Of a stretch of DNA of 64,000 nucleotides, positions 17,225-27,185 are shown one piece after another. Positions within the stretch are counted from its first letter, which is position 1, and each line of letters opens with the position of its first letter. The DNA is from Candidatus Zixiibacteriota bacterium (GTDB lineage: Bacteria > Zixibacteria > MSB-5A5 > GN15 > PGXB01): NCBI GenBank assembly GCA_016933955.1, contig JAFGTT010000027.1, positions 62,001-126,000 of the forward strand, given 5' to 3'. Under the pieces are notes generated by a model. The model saw only the letters and a program-made list of their open reading frames with translations. It did no database searches and was not told where the DNA came from. A program made the translations under genes and the position numbers.

Positions 17225-18191
17225 TAAAGATATAGAACGGTGTATCCAGAAGGCTGAATCGATACTGGTTACCGCCCATGTTGATCCGGATGGCGATTCC
17301 ATCGGGACCCAGCTGGCTTTCAGGCGATATCTGACTGGTCTATCCAAAAAGGTAAGTGTTATCAACGATGGCGTCATTCCCGAGAAATACACCTTCCTGC
17401 CGGATATCGATAAGATTCTGAATGCGGACAATTACCGGGGGAGAAGCGTGTTCGATCTGGCCATCATCCTGGAATGCCCCCGACCGGATAGGATCGGTCT
17501 GGTATCAAGATTTATCACTGAAAATACAACGGTTATAAATATCGATCATCACCCGGATAATACCGGATACGGCGACGTTGTTCATCTCGACAGCCGGGCC
17601 TCGGCCGTGGGTGAAATATTGACCGAATATTTTCTTGATGTCGGGTTTACTCTCGATACCGACACGGCCACTCTCCTGTACACGGGGATACTTACCGACA
17701 CCGGTCGCTTCCGCTACGATTCGACCACCCGCCGGACGATGGAAATCGCCGGTCTGTTGATCGAGGCCGGAGCCGACAGCCGCCGCATCTGTGACCGGAT
17801 TTACTATTCCATGAGTGAAGCGACCCTGCATTTGACGGCCGAGGTTTTCTCAAGGATAAAATTACACGATAATAATCGAATTTGCCTGATAAATCTCGAT
17901 CACAATCTTCTCCGGAATCCGAAATACGACTGTGCCGATATTGAGGGGATGGCTGAGTACACCCTGTACGGCCGGGGTGTTCTGGCCGGGGCACTACTCA
18001 AAGAAATCAGGCAGGGACAAACCAAGGTGTCCCTCAGATCCCGGGATATAATCAATGTCTCCCGGATTGCCGCGGGGTTCGGCGGCGGCGGCCATATCAA
18101 TGCCGCCGGATACACTGTTGACCTGCCGGCAGATAAGGCCGCCAGTGATCTTCTGAATGTTTTAAAGGAGGCCGTCCATGATTCAGTATGA
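17202..18191 (+). CDS. Bifunctional oligoribonuclease/PAP phosphatase NrnA-like (DHH family)
   Basis: 329 residues. DHH/DHHA1 phosphoesterase that degrades very short RNAs and, in some members, pAp. Seen: ILVTAHVDPDGDSIGTQLAF (metal-ligand Asp cluster), VINIDHHPDN (DHH motif), TGILTDTGRFRYD, and the DHHA1 substrate motif FGGGGHINAAGY. The order rbfA-nrnA-truB-ribF is common. The start overlaps rbfA; ATG codons at 17202, 17211 and 17214 are all possible and none has a strong ribosome-binding site. It ends 14 nt inside truB. Confidence 0.9.
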   Translation: MTAMMTINKDIERCIQKAESILVTAHVDPDGDSIGTQLAFRRYLTGLSKKVSVINDGVIPEKYTFLPDIDKILNADNYRGRSVFDLAIILECPRPDRIGLVSRFITENTTVINIDHHPDNTGYGDVVHLDSRASAVGEILTEYFLDVGFTLDTDTATLLYTGILTDTGRFRYDSTTRRTMEIAGLLIEAGADSRRICDRIYYSMSEATLHLTAEVFSRIKLHDNNRICLINLDHNLLRNPKYDCADIEGMAEYTLYGRGVLAGALLKEIRQGQTKVSLRSRDIINVSRIAAGFGGGGHINAAGYTVDLPADKAASDLLNVLKEAVHDSV

Positions 18192-19116
18192 CGGAATCCT
18201 TTTATGCGATAAACCGTATGGCATGACCAGTCACCGGGTAATCGATATCCTCCGCCAGACAATCGGTCAGAAAAAAATTGGTCATACCGGCACACTTGAT
18301 CCCCGGGCGATTGGGCTTCTGCTTATCTGCCTGGGGCGAGCCACCAAAATCTCCCAGTTCCTCGGCGATCTCGATAAAACCTATGAGGCTGAAATTACTC
18401 TGGGCGTGCGTTCTTCGACCTATGATTCGGAGGGCATTATCCCCGATGAAAATCCGAAACCGGTTCCGTCGCTGACATCGAATGAAATAGAGAAGATTCT
18501 TTCGGAATTTAAGGGCCTTATCCGGCAGAAAGTGCCGGCTTTTTCCGCGGTCAAGGTTGACGGCCAGAAATTGTATAAACTGGCGCGTAAAGGCAAGAAG
18601 ATCAATCCGCCGGAAAAAGAAATTGAAATAAAGGATATCAGTCTCACGCGGTGGATATCGCCGCTGATAACCTGCCGGGTAACCTGTTCCAAGGGAACTT
18701 ACATACGCTCTCTGGCCAATGACATTGGAGAGAAAATTGGTTGTGGAGCTTATCTGTCCCGCCTGTCGCGAACCCGGATCGGCACCTATGGCTTAAAAGA
18801 AGCTTTAACGCTTACTGAAATAAAGCATTACCGCGAGGCCGGGGCGTTAAAAAAACATCTCAGGCCTATTGAAGATGTCCTGTCATACCCGTCATTAAAG
18901 ACGGATGAAACCTTTAGCGCCGGCATTGTTTCCGGGCGACCTTTGCATCGGGCCAATATAATCGAATTCCAGGGTGATTTCGAGGCCGGGCAATTGATCT
19001 GCCTGAAAGATCACGGCGGCAGAATTATGGCGGTGGGCAAATCGGATATTAATTCCGGTGAATTACGAAATCATGACGGTGCCAATTTTTTTAATTATGT
19101 CAGGGTCCTAAATTGA
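18178..19116 (+). CDS. truB: tRNA pseudouridine(55) synthase
   Basis: 312 residues. Makes pseudouridine 55 in the T-loop of tRNAs. Catalytic motif HTGTLDPRAIGLL with the nucleophilic Asp near residue 44, KPYGMTSHRVI upstream, PAFSAVKVDGQKLYKLARKG, and CSKGTYIRSLANDIG with a substrate-binding Arg; a PUA-like C-terminal region follows. AAGGAGG (18165-18171) lies 6 nt before ATG 18178, within the 3' end of nrnA. It overlaps ribF by 4 nt. Confidence 0.95.
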   Translation: MIQYDGILLCDKPYGMTSHRVIDILRQTIGQKKIGHTGTLDPRAIGLLLICLGRATKISQFLGDLDKTYEAEITLGVRSSTYDSEGIIPDENPKPVPSLTSNEIEKILSEFKGLIRQKVPAFSAVKVDGQKLYKLARKGKKINPPEKEIEIKDISLTRWISPLITCRVTCSKGTYIRSLANDIGEKIGCGAYLSRLSRTRIGTYGLKEALTLTEIKHYREAGALKKHLRPIEDVLSYPSLKTDETFSAGIVSGRPLHRANIIEFQGDFEAGQLICLKDHGGRIMAVGKSDINSGELRNHDGANFFNYVRVLN

Positions 19117-20042
19117 GTCTGAATATAATCAGAGGAATCGAAAATTTCCATAAAAACGATCATAAAACCGTGGTAACCATCGGAACCTTCGATGGTGTAC
19201 ATCGGGGCCATCAGGCTATTTTGAAAAAACTGGCCGATACGGCTTCAAAGCGTAATCTTCCGCCGCTGGCGATAACTTTCGAGCCTCATCCCAGGGTGCT
19301 GGTCACGCCGGACTCGCCACCTCCGTTGCTGACCTGCCTGAATGAGAAAATCAGGTTGTTCACGAAATATTTCGAGGGGACTTTTCTTGTTCTCAATTTT
19401 AACGATCACCTGAAAAATCTCAACGCCGAGGAATTTACCACCGAATACCTGGTGGAGAAAATGAACCTGGCTAAGTTAATCGTCGGTTACGATCATGCTT
19501 TCGGCAAAAATCGCTCCGGGACGATCAACGATCTCATGAATTTGAGCCGCCGGTATTCATTTGAACTGGAGATTGTCGATCCGGTTATCGTTGACGGCCG
19601 CCCGATTTCATCGACCCGTATCAGGAAAGCCATGGCCGGGAATAATTATTCGCAGGCCTTAAGCCTCCTGGGACATCCTTATCCGATCGGCGGCAGAGTC
19701 ATCCGCGGAATCGGACTGGGCAAGAAAATCGGTTATCCCACGGCCAATCTGGAAGTCAGTTCCCGAAAACTTCTGCCTGCCGACGGGGTTTATTCCTGCC
19801 GGGCGGAAATGGGAAAGCAGACATTCGACGGGATGATGTTTATCGGCAAGAATAATTTCAATCCCGGCGCCGAGCGATCGGTGGAGGTTAATCTGTTTGA
19901 TTTCAACGAGGATATTTATGACCGGGAGATTTTCTGTTATCCCGAAATCTTTATTCGGGAAAACCGTAAATATACCGAAACCTCGGAACTTATCAGGCAG
20001 CTGGAAATTGATAAAAAGAATGTATTAATGTCGAAGGAATAA
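19113..20042 (+). CDS. ribF: Bifunctional riboflavin kinase/FMN adenylyltransferase
   Basis: 309 residues. Converts riboflavin to FMN and then FAD. The adenylyltransferase domain (about 1-180) has the nucleotidyltransferase motif [15 protein letters not shown] and [13 protein letters not shown]. The kinase domain (about 185-305) has [15 protein letters not shown] and a Glu-containing [19 protein letters not shown] start at 19113 overlaps the truB stop (4-nt overlap). Next gene is rpsO, 14 bp away, completing the common truB-ribF-rpsO-pnp string. Confidence 0.94.
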   Translation: MSLNIIRGIENFHKNDHKTVVTIGTFDGVHRGHQAILKKLADTASKRNLPPLAITFEPHPRVLVTPDSPPPLLTCLNEKIRLFTKYFEGTFLVLNFNDHLKNLNAEEFTTEYLVEKMNLAKLIVGYDHAFGKNRSGTINDLMNLSRRYSFELEIVDPVIVDGRPISSTRIRKAMAGNNYSQALSLLGHPYPIGGRVIRGIGLGKKIGYPTANLEVSSRKLLPADGVYSCRAEMGKQTFDGMMFIGKNNFNPGAERSVEVNLFDFNEDIYDREIFCYPEIFIRENRKYTETSELIRQLEIDKKNVLMSKE

Positions 20043-20056
20043 AGGAGAAAAAGAAA

Positions 20057-20326
20057 ATGACTCTGAACAAAGAACGTAAGGAGCAAATCATTTCGGAATA
20101 CCGGTTGCATGATAAGGATACCGGTTCCCCGGAAGTCCAGATTGCCATTCTGTCCGATGAAATCAACGGGCTGACGGAGCATCTGAAAATTCACCGTAAG
20201 GATTTTCACTGCCGCCGCGGGATGCTCAAGAAAGTCGGTCAGAGAAGACGGCTGCTGGATTATTTGAAGGATCGTGATATTGAGAGTTATCGTCATTTAA
20301 TCACGCAACTGAATATCAGACGATAA
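20057..20326 (+). CDS. rpsO: 30S ribosomal protein S15
   Basis: 89 residues, exact family length. Binds the central domain of 16S rRNA. Recognised from [23 protein letters not shown], the conserved [12 protein letters not shown] and [12 protein letters not shown], plus Tyr/Leu C terminus. AAAGGAG precedes ATG 20057. Located immediately before pnp, as in most bacteria. Confidence 0.97.
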   Translation: MTLNKERKEQIISEYRLHDKDTGSPEVQIAILSDEINGLTEHLKIHRKDFHCRRGMLKKVGQRRRLLDYLKDRDIESYRHLITQLNIRR

Positions 20327-20346
20327 CCGGGAAGAAGGATTTATTT

Positions 20347-22428
20347 ATGTATCATGTTGAATTGGAACTGGATGGAAAAACGCTGAGCATTGAGACCGGT
20401 AAGATGGCCAAACAGGCCAACGGGGCGGTGTTGGTACGTCTCGGCGACACAATAATCATGTCGGCCGCGTGTGCCAGCGAAGAACCCCTTGAAGATCGGG
20501 ATTTCTTCCCGCTGACGATTGACTATCGCGAGAAAACCTATGCCGCCGGAAAAATACCCGGCGGATTTTTCAAGCGCGAGGGACGGCCCTCCGAAAAAGA
20601 AATACTCTCCATGAGAATTATCGACCGGCCTATCAGGCCGCTTTTCCCCGATGGATTTCGCAACGAGGTTCAGGTTCATAATATCGTCCTATCCTCAGAT
20701 CTTGAAAACGATGCCGATGTTTTGGGCGTTACGGGTACTTCGGCGGCCCTGGTCGTTTCCGACATTCCCTTTACCACCACCATTGCCGGGGTCAGGGTCG
20801 GTCGAGTCGATAAGCAATTGATCGTCTTCCCGACTTTCGCCCAGATCGAGGAATCGGATTTCAATATCACCATCGCCGGATCGGCGAATTCGATTACCAT
20901 GGTGGAAGGGGGTGCCAGGGAAATCTCCGAAGCCGATATGCTCGAGGCTCTTGAATTCGGCCATCAATATATTAAAAAAATCGTGGCCAAAATCGACGAA
21001 TTGAAAGCCATGTGCGGTAAGCCGAAATTCGAATTCACTCCCATCATGATTAACGAGGCTCTCAAAAGCCGCGTGACGGGGATGATTGAAACCCGCCTGA
21101 ATGAGTACAATCGTATCGCCGACAAAGACGAACGGCGCAGCAAAAAACATCAACTCTCCGAAGAAGTCAAAGAGAATCTGGCCGAGGAATTTCCCGAAAA
21201 GCAAGGCGATATCGCCACCATCATCCATGATGTCGATGCCGCTATCATGCGTCGGATGATTGTGGCGGAAGGTCTCCGAATCGACGGCCGGGGAACCGAT
21301 GAGGTTCGTCCGATCACGGTCGAAGTGGGCGTTCTGCCGCGGACTCACGGTTCGGCCCTGTTCACCCGGGGACAAACCCAGGCTTTGGTGACCATGACCC
21401 TGGGAACCAAAATCGATGAGCAGAGAATCGATGATCTGGAAGGTGAATCGACCAAGAGCTATATGCTGCACTATAACTTTCCGCCTTTTTCAGTCGGCGA
21501 GGTGCGTCCGATTCGCGGTGTCAGCCGTCGTGAGGTCGGTCATGGGGCTCTGGCGGAACGATCCCTGCAACCGATTATTCCCAACGAAACGCGTTTCCCG
21601 TACACCATCCGGATCGTTTCCGACATTATGGAATCCAACGGTTCATCCTCGATGGCGTCCGTCTGCGGCGGTTCGCTGGCGTTGATGGACGGCGGTGTCC
21701 CGATCAAGGCGGCCGTGGCCGGAGTGGCCATGGGATTGATCAAGGAAACCGACAAGGTTATCATCCTGACCGATATTCTCGGGGATGAGGACCATTTCGG
21801 CGACATGGATTTCAAGGTGGCCGGGACGTCCGAAGGCATTACCGCTTTCCAGATGGATATCAAGATTACCGGGATCGATCTTCAGACCATGGCCATGGCT
21901 ATGGATAAGGCCCGCCAGGGACGGTTACATATCCTGGGCAAAATGAATGAGGTTATATCCCAGCACCGGGAGAACCTTTCCAGTTATGCCCCAAGGATTA
22001 TCACCATTAAGATCAAGCCGGAAAGAATCGGTGAGGTTATCGGCCCGGGCGGTAAGATTATTCGCTCCATCGTCGAAGCAACCGGTGCCAAGATCGATAT
22101 CAGCGACGATGGGACTGTCCTGATCGCTTCGGTTGATGCCGCGGCCGGCATGAAGGCCAAAGAAATGGTGGAGGCGATTGTCGAGGAACCGGAGATTGAT
22201 AAGATATATAACGGAAGCGTGCGCCGGATTACCAATTTCGGCGCCTTTGTGGAAATTCTCCCCGGGACAGACGGTCTCTTACATATATCCGAAATCGATC
22301 ACAGTCATGTGGCCAAGGTTGAGGATTTCTTCAAGGTCGGTGACCGGGTCGAGGTCAAGGTGATTGCCATAGATCCCGAGGGAAAGGTCAAACTTTCCCG
22401 CAAGGCTATCTTGAAAAAGAATCACTGA
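20347..22428 (+). CDS. pnp: Polyribonucleotide nucleotidyltransferase (PNPase)
   Basis: 693 residues. Phosphorolytic 3'-5' exoribonuclease, a core RNA-turnover enzyme. Two RNase PH domains: the first (about 1-210) with EKTYAAGKIPGGFFKREGRP, the second (about 310-540) with RTHGSALFTRGQTQALVT and ILGDEDHFGDMDFKVAGT (catalytic Asp pair). The KH domain holds IGEVIGPGGKIIRSIVEATG and the C-terminal S1 domain NFGAFVEILPGTDGLLHISE. Ends in SRKAILKKNH. Nothing is missing. 20 bp after rpsO. Confidence 0.97.
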   Translation: MYHVELELDGKTLSIETGKMAKQANGAVLVRLGDTIIMSAACASEEPLEDRDFFPLTIDYREKTYAAGKIPGGFFKREGRPSEKEILSMRIIDRPIRPLFPDGFRNEVQVHNIVLSSDLENDADVLGVTGTSAALVVSDIPFTTTIAGVRVGRVDKQLIVFPTFAQIEESDFNITIAGSANSITMVEGGAREISEADMLEALEFGHQYIKKIVAKIDELKAMCGKPKFEFTPIMINEALKSRVTGMIETRLNEYNRIADKDERRSKKHQLSEEVKENLAEEFPEKQGDIATIIHDVDAAIMRRMIVAEGLRIDGRGTDEVRPITVEVGVLPRTHGSALFTRGQTQALVTMTLGTKIDEQRIDDLEGESTKSYMLHYNFPPFSVGEVRPIRGVSRREVGHGALAERSLQPIIPNETRFPYTIRIVSDIMESNGSSSMASVCGGSLALMDGGVPIKAAVAGVAMGLIKETDKVIILTDILGDEDHFGDMDFKVAGTSEGITAFQMDIKITGIDLQTMAMAMDKARQGRLHILGKMNEVISQHRENLSSYAPRIITIKIKPERIGEVIGPGGKIIRSIVEATGAKIDISDDGTVLIASVDAAAGMKAKEMVEAIVEEPEIDKIYNGSVRRITNFGAFVEILPGTDGLLHISEIDHSHVAKVEDFFKVGDRVEVKVIAIDPEGKVKLSRKAILKKNH

Positions 22429-22455
22429 TACCCGGTCCTGCGAATTTAAGAATAT

Positions 22456-23742
22456 ATGACCGCTATCAGGGAGAACGCCCTATATAATAAGACAATCCTG
22501 ACCAATGGGCTCAGGATTGTCTCGGAAAAGATTCCTTATACCCGCTCGGTGGCAATCGGAATCTGGATCGATATCGGTTCCCGCGATGAGAGCGCCGAAT
22601 TAAACGGCATTTCTCATTTCATCGAACATATGCTGTTCAAGGGAACCCGGAATCGAACGGCCCAGAATATTGCCTTTTCGCTGGAATCGCTGGGTGGTTC
22701 TCTAAACGCTTTCACTTCACGCGAGCAAACCTGCTATCATGCCGTGGTGCTCGATGAACACCTGGATCAGGCGGTCGATGTTCTGGCCGATATCCTGATG
22801 TATTCCACTCTCACCCCGGCCAATATTGAACGCGAAAAGCAGGTGGTGATCGAAGAAATCAGGGAAATCGACGAAACCCCGGCCGATCATATTCACGAGT
22901 TGTTTTCCAATTCCTTCTGGTATGGTCAATCGCTGGGAAGACCAATTATGGGAACCGAGGCAATTGTCCGCTCTTTCAGCCGTCCGATTGTTAAAGCTTA
23001 TATGAATAGACATTATCGCGGCGGCCGGGTGGTGGTGTCCGCGGCTGGAAATGTATCGCATCGGAAACTGGTCAATCTGATCAAAGACAAACTCGATTTC
23101 CCGGCCGGATGCGAAAACAGGGGAGAGCCGGCTGTTTATCCGGGCGGTTTTACCGCTGATTTTTTCCGCAATGATTCCAATCAAACGCATATTTGTGTCG
23201 GTTTTCCCGGTATCTCCTATGCCGATTCAAGGCGCATTACCCTCCTCGCCCTGAATAATTACCTTGGCGGCGGGATGTCATCGATCCTGTTTCAAAAAAT
23301 CCGAGAGGATAAAGGTATTGCCTACACGGTCTATACCTTTGCCGATTTTTATCGTGATTGCGGTATCCTGGGCGCCTATCTGGCTACTGATCGCTCGCGG
23401 TTGAATGAGGCCCTGGAAACCATGTTGCGGGAATTCCACAAAATGAAAACCAGAAGATTATCCCGAACGACTATCGAGAAAATCAAAGATCAACTTAAGG
23501 GCAGTTTGCTTCTCGGACAGGAATCGACCCAGGGACGGATGAATCGGCTCGGCCGCCAGGAAACCCTGACCGAGAGCTATTTTTCGCTTCGCGATGCCAT
23601 CAAAGCTATTAACAGCATCACGGCCGATGATCTGATCGAAATTTCGAGAATCATATTTGATTCCAATAATGCCACCGTTACTGCTCTTGGTTCGGCCAGC
23701 CGGAAAGATCTCAACCAGGTAAATTGGTCGATCCTTGCCTGA
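22456..23742 (+). CDS. M16-family zinc metallopeptidase (processing-peptidase-like)
   Basis: 428 residues, single-chain M16 of the size found next to pnp in many bacteria. The inverted zinc motif HFIEHMLFKGT (HxxEH, near residues 54-58) and the downstream Glu in VIEEIREIDETP form the active site. The second half is the structural non-catalytic domain, containing NYLGGGMSSILFQKIREDKG, which includes the conserved R-x-K substrate region. No signal peptide, so likely cytoplasmic. 27 bp after pnp. Substrate unknown. Confidence 0.9.
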   Translation: MTAIRENALYNKTILTNGLRIVSEKIPYTRSVAIGIWIDIGSRDESAELNGISHFIEHMLFKGTRNRTAQNIAFSLESLGGSLNAFTSREQTCYHAVVLDEHLDQAVDVLADILMYSTLTPANIEREKQVVIEEIREIDETPADHIHELFSNSFWYGQSLGRPIMGTEAIVRSFSRPIVKAYMNRHYRGGRVVVSAAGNVSHRKLVNLIKDKLDFPAGCENRGEPAVYPGGFTADFFRNDSNQTHICVGFPGISYADSRRITLLALNNYLGGGMSSILFQKIREDKGIAYTVYTFADFYRDCGILGAYLATDRSRLNEALETMLREFHKMKTRRLSRTTIEKIKDQLKGSLLLGQESTQGRMNRLGRQETLTESYFSLRDAIKAINSITADDLIEISRIIFDSNNATVTALGSASRKDLNQVNWSILA

Positions 23743-23770
23743 TTATTGAATATCATTTATAATATATTCC

Positions 23771-24544
23771 ATGACCATTCTGGCTTTTCATAATATTGAT
23801 CCGGAAATTATTCTGGATATGAATAATTATCAACCGCACCGACTAAGAAAACTCCTGATCAATATCCAAAGATGCGGATATCGATTTGTTTCTCTTGATG
23901 AATTTATCAAATCCGGGGGAGAGGCCGGGGATGTCGCCATTACTTTCGATGACGGTTTCGAAATGATATATATGCAGGTTTACCCGATCCTGGCGGAACT
24001 TGGAATCCCGGCGGCCATCTTTATCCCGGCCGGTTTTATCGGTAAACCGGCTTCATGGGATTATTCTGCCGTTTTCCGCACCCTGAGACACCTTAACAGA
24101 GAGCAATTGGCGGAAATGTCGCGTAATAATATTATAATCGGTTCTCATGGAATGACCCATACCGATTTGACCGGGATTTCAGACAGGCTAATTCGACTGG
24201 AATTGAAACAATCGAAAGAAGAACTGGAACGAATTATCGGAACAAAGGTCCGCTACATCAGTTATCCCTTTGGGCGCTTTGATGAAAGGATTGAAAGCCT
24301 GGCCCTGGAAACAGGCTATGAACGGGGATTTTCAATGTCGTTTTTCAAAAAAAGCCGTTACGGTTTCAGCCTTCCCAGACATGCCGTCTATGCCATCGAT
24401 ACCACCTACTCGGTATTAAATAAATTCGGGGGCGGTTTCTTAGGCGGTATCGAAAAAGTAAAGGGAGCGGTAATGAATTCATATTCGAGCGGTACCATTT
24501 TACTAAACCGTTTCCGTTTCTCCGATCTCACCCGGGAACATTAA
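23771..24544 (+). CDS. Polysaccharide deacetylase family protein (NodB domain)
   Basis: 257 residues. The NodB fold motifs are present: MT1 VAITFDDG (about residues 56-63) and MT2 SHGMTHTDL (HxxxH zinc ligands, about 121-125), then ISYPFGRFDE as MT3. These enzymes remove acetyl groups from chitin-like or peptidoglycan sugars; some remove acyl groups from cell-surface glycans. No signal peptide is evident, so it may act on a cytoplasmic-side or lipid-linked substrate. ATG 23771 lies 28 bp after the peptidase gene, with a weak ribosome-binding site. Its place between an M16 peptidase and leuS is unusual. Confidence 0.85.
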   Translation: MTILAFHNIDPEIILDMNNYQPHRLRKLLINIQRCGYRFVSLDEFIKSGGEAGDVAITFDDGFEMIYMQVYPILAELGIPAAIFIPAGFIGKPASWDYSAVFRTLRHLNREQLAEMSRNNIIIGSHGMTHTDLTGISDRLIRLELKQSKEELERIIGTKVRYISYPFGRFDERIESLALETGYERGFSMSFFKKSRYGFSLPRHAVYAIDTTYSVLNKFGGGFLGGIEKVKGAVMNSYSSGTILLNRFRFSDLTREH

Positions 24545-24571
24545 GAACTTCACGGCCATAACCGAAAATTC

Positions 24572-24600
24572 TTGATAAACAGGCGGATTTTATATACATT
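24572..24600 (+). promoter_or_regulatory. Candidate promoter for leuS
   Basis: TTGATA at 24572-24577 with TACATT at 24595-24600 (17-bp spacer), or TATACA at 24593-24598 (15 bp). Immediately downstream is a leader hairpin: ATTCGG at 24598-24603 pairs with CCGAAT at 24612-24617, ending 19 nt before the start codon. Confidence 0.4.
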
Positions 24601-24635
24601 CGGTTTTTCGGCCGAATAGAGAATGGATATTTAAA

Positions 24636-27128
24636 ATGAAAAGTGAAACGACAAGACCTATAATCTATGATTTTAAGAAGATAGAGAATAAATGGCAGGA
24701 AATCTGGAATGAAAAACGGGTTTACAAATCTTCCGATCTGCCGCATAAAGATAAATATTACATGCTGGTTATGTTCGCCTATCCCTCCGGCGACATTCAT
24801 ATGGGGCATTTCCGCAATTATATCCTGGGGGATGCTATTGCCCGATACCAGATGATGAAAGGCCGTGATGTTTTGCATCCATTCGGATGGGATGCTTTCG
24901 GATTGCCGGCTGAAAGGGCCGCCATTCTGCGCGGATTGCATCCTGCCGAATGGACCAACAAGAATATTGCGGTCTCGAGGGCGACTTTGCAAAAAACCGG
25001 GATATCATTTGATTGGTCACGGGAAGTGGCTTCATGTGATCCGGATTATTATAAATGGACTCAGTGGATGTTTATCCAGTTGTTCAAAAAGGGATTGGCC
25101 TACCGCAAGAATGGCTGGGTCAACTGGTGCCCGGAAGATAAAACGGTGCTGGCCAATGAGCAGGTGGTCGATGGCAAGTGCGAAAGGTGCAAAACGCCGG
25201 TCGAGAAAAAAGAACTCAACCAGTGGTATTTCAAAATTACTGATTACGCCGACCGGCTGATCGATGGCCTGGAGGCTCTTCCCGGCTGGCCGGAAAACGT
25301 TAAAACAATGCAGCGGGAATGGATCGGCCGTTCCTATGGGGCCGAAATAGATTTCACGATTGAGGAAACGGGCGAGAAACTGCCGATTTTCACCACCCGC
25401 CCGGACACTATTTTCGGGGTTACTTTTATGGCAATCGCCCCGGAATCACCTTTGGTGGATGAGCTTAATCTTGCCGGTGAAGATAAAGAAAAAGTCGAGG
25501 AATATCGGCGTAAGGTGATGATGCGCTCGGAGATAGAAAGGGTGGCCGTTACTGATGATAAAGACGGGGTCTTTACCGGTAAATACGCCATTAATCCTTA
25601 CAATGGTGAGCGGGTTCAGCTCTGGGTGGCCGATTATGTTCTGTCCGGATATGGCACCGGGGCGGTTATGGCCGTTCCGGCTCATGACAGCCGGGATTTC
25701 CTTTTCGCCCGAAAATATAATATCCCGATAAAAATAGTCATTCACCCGGACAAAAATACCATTCTCAACCTTGATGAAATGACTGATGCTTATACCGAAT
25801 ACGGAGTAATGGTCAATTCCGATAAATTCAATGGTCTGGCGGGAAAAAGGGCTATCGAAGAAATCACCCGTTTTGCCGAGCAAAATGGTTTTGGCCGCGG
25901 TAAAGTTAATTACAAATTGCGCGACTGGCTGATTTCGCGCCAGCGCTACTGGGGCGCACCTATCCCGATTATTCATTGTGACCATTGCGGTCCGGTAGCG
26001 GTCCCGGAAAAAAACCTGCCGGTTCTGCTTCCCGAGGTGGAAAGTTACCTGCCCAAAGGGCGCTCGCCGCTGGCAGATGTGTCGGCCTATATGAATGTCA
26101 AATGCCCGTCATGCGGAGGAAAGGCTCAGCGCGACCCCGATACCATGGATACTTTCGTCTGTTCCTCATGGTATTATTTGCGCTACACCGATCCCAACAA
26201 TGACCGGGAGCCATTTGGCAAGCAGAAAGCCGCGGCCTGGATGCCTATCGATAAATATATCGGAGGTATTACCCACGCCACCGGCCATTTGATTTATTTC
26301 CGATTCTTCCAGAAATTCCTTAAGGATCTGGGCTGGGTGAACGATGAAGAACCGGCCCGGGAGCTGTTTAATCTGGGCATGGTTTGTGATGCTCGAGGCG
26401 AAGTCATGTCGAAATCAAAAGGCAATGTGGTTTCACCGATTGACTTGATGGACAGTCGCGGGATTGATATAACCCGCTTGAGGATGTTTTTCACGGCCCC
26501 GGCTGAAAAGGAAGTTATCTGGACCGAAGAAGGCCTGGTGGGAATGGAAAAATTCGTTAAAAACCGTTTCTTCCCGCTGGCCGGATATTATCGCGGCTCG
26601 AAACCGGACTTAAAGTCATACTTTAAATCCGATAATATGACGACCTATGAAAGCGAGATATATACCAAACTGAACCAGACCATAAAAAGAGTCAGCGAGG
26701 ATATTGATCGTCTTCAGTTCAACACGGCGATTGCGGCTCTTATGGAATTGGAATCGGCCTATAAATCGGAACAAATAAATAATGACAATCTTAATGATTA
26801 TATCATTCTGAAAACCATTCAACTAATAGCGCCGCTGGCACCGCATCTGGCCGAGGAAATGTGGCAGATTTGTGGTGGTGAGGGTTTTGTGGTTAAATCG
26901 AGATGGCCCGAATTCGATCCCAATTCGGTTGAATTTGATAATGTGACCATTGCTATTCAGATTAATGGTAAACTTCGGACCGATATGGTTGTCAAAAGAG
27001 ACACTGATCAGAAAAAAGTGGTGGCCAAGGCTCTGGAGTTGCCGCGTGTAAAGAACTACACGGATAATGGCAGAATTGTTAAAGAGATTTATATTCAAAA
27101 TCGCCTGTTAAACCTGATTGTAAAATAA
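24636..27128 (+). CDS. leuS: Leucyl-tRNA synthetase
   Basis: 830 residues, slightly shorter than E. coli LeuRS (860). Class I synthetase: HIGH-type motif in SGDIHMGHFRNY, KMSKS-type motif VMSKSKGNVVSP, and the CP1 editing domain (about residues 220-420) with TTRPDTIFGVTF, GYGTGAVMAVPAHD. A Cys4 zinc-like element CERCKTP plus NWCPEDKTVLA, and another CPSCGGKAQRDPDTMDTF, are present. Anticodon-binding C-terminal domain ends LNLIVK. A short decayed copy of the final codons follows the stop (27127-27185). Confidence 0.96.
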   Translation: MKSETTRPIIYDFKKIENKWQEIWNEKRVYKSSDLPHKDKYYMLVMFAYPSGDIHMGHFRNYILGDAIARYQMMKGRDVLHPFGWDAFGLPAERAAILRGLHPAEWTNKNIAVSRATLQKTGISFDWSREVASCDPDYYKWTQWMFIQLFKKGLAYRKNGWVNWCPEDKTVLANEQVVDGKCERCKTPVEKKELNQWYFKITDYADRLIDGLEALPGWPENVKTMQREWIGRSYGAEIDFTIEETGEKLPIFTTRPDTIFGVTFMAIAPESPLVDELNLAGEDKEKVEEYRRKVMMRSEIERVAVTDDKDGVFTGKYAINPYNGERVQLWVADYVLSGYGTGAVMAVPAHDSRDFLFARKYNIPIKIVIHPDKNTILNLDEMTDAYTEYGVMVNSDKFNGLAGKRAIEEITRFAEQNGFGRGKVNYKLRDWLISRQRYWGAPIPIIHCDHCGPVAVPEKNLPVLLPEVESYLPKGRSPLADVSAYMNVKCPSCGGKAQRDPDTMDTFVCSSWYYLRYTDPNNDREPFGKQKAAAWMPIDKYIGGITHATGHLIYFRFFQKFLKDLGWVNDEEPARELFNLGMVCDARGEVMSKSKGNVVSPIDLMDSRGIDITRLRMFFTAPAEKEVIWTEEGLVGMEKFVKNRFFPLAGYYRGSKPDLKSYFKSDNMTTYESEIYTKLNQTIKRVSEDIDRLQFNTAIAALMELESAYKSEQINNDNLNDYIILKTIQLIAPLAPHLAEEMWQICGGEGFVVKSRWPEFDPNSVEFDNVTIAIQINGKLRTDMVVKRDTDQKKVVAKALELPRVKNYTDNGRIVKEIYIQNRLLNLIVK

Positions 27129-27185
27129 GAAGAACTTATACTGATTATGGCAGAAGGATAGTAGAATCAATATATAAGTTAACAT
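27127..27185 (+). repeat. Decayed duplicate of the leuS 3' end
   Basis: Directly after the leuS stop, a frame reads YTDYGRRIVESIYK, closely matching the leuS C-terminal residues YTDNGRIVKEIY encoded at about 27057-27092. At the DNA level AAGAACT and ATGGCAGA are shared with matching codons between them. It seems to be a diverged partial tandem duplication, non-coding now because no start precedes it. Confidence 0.5.
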
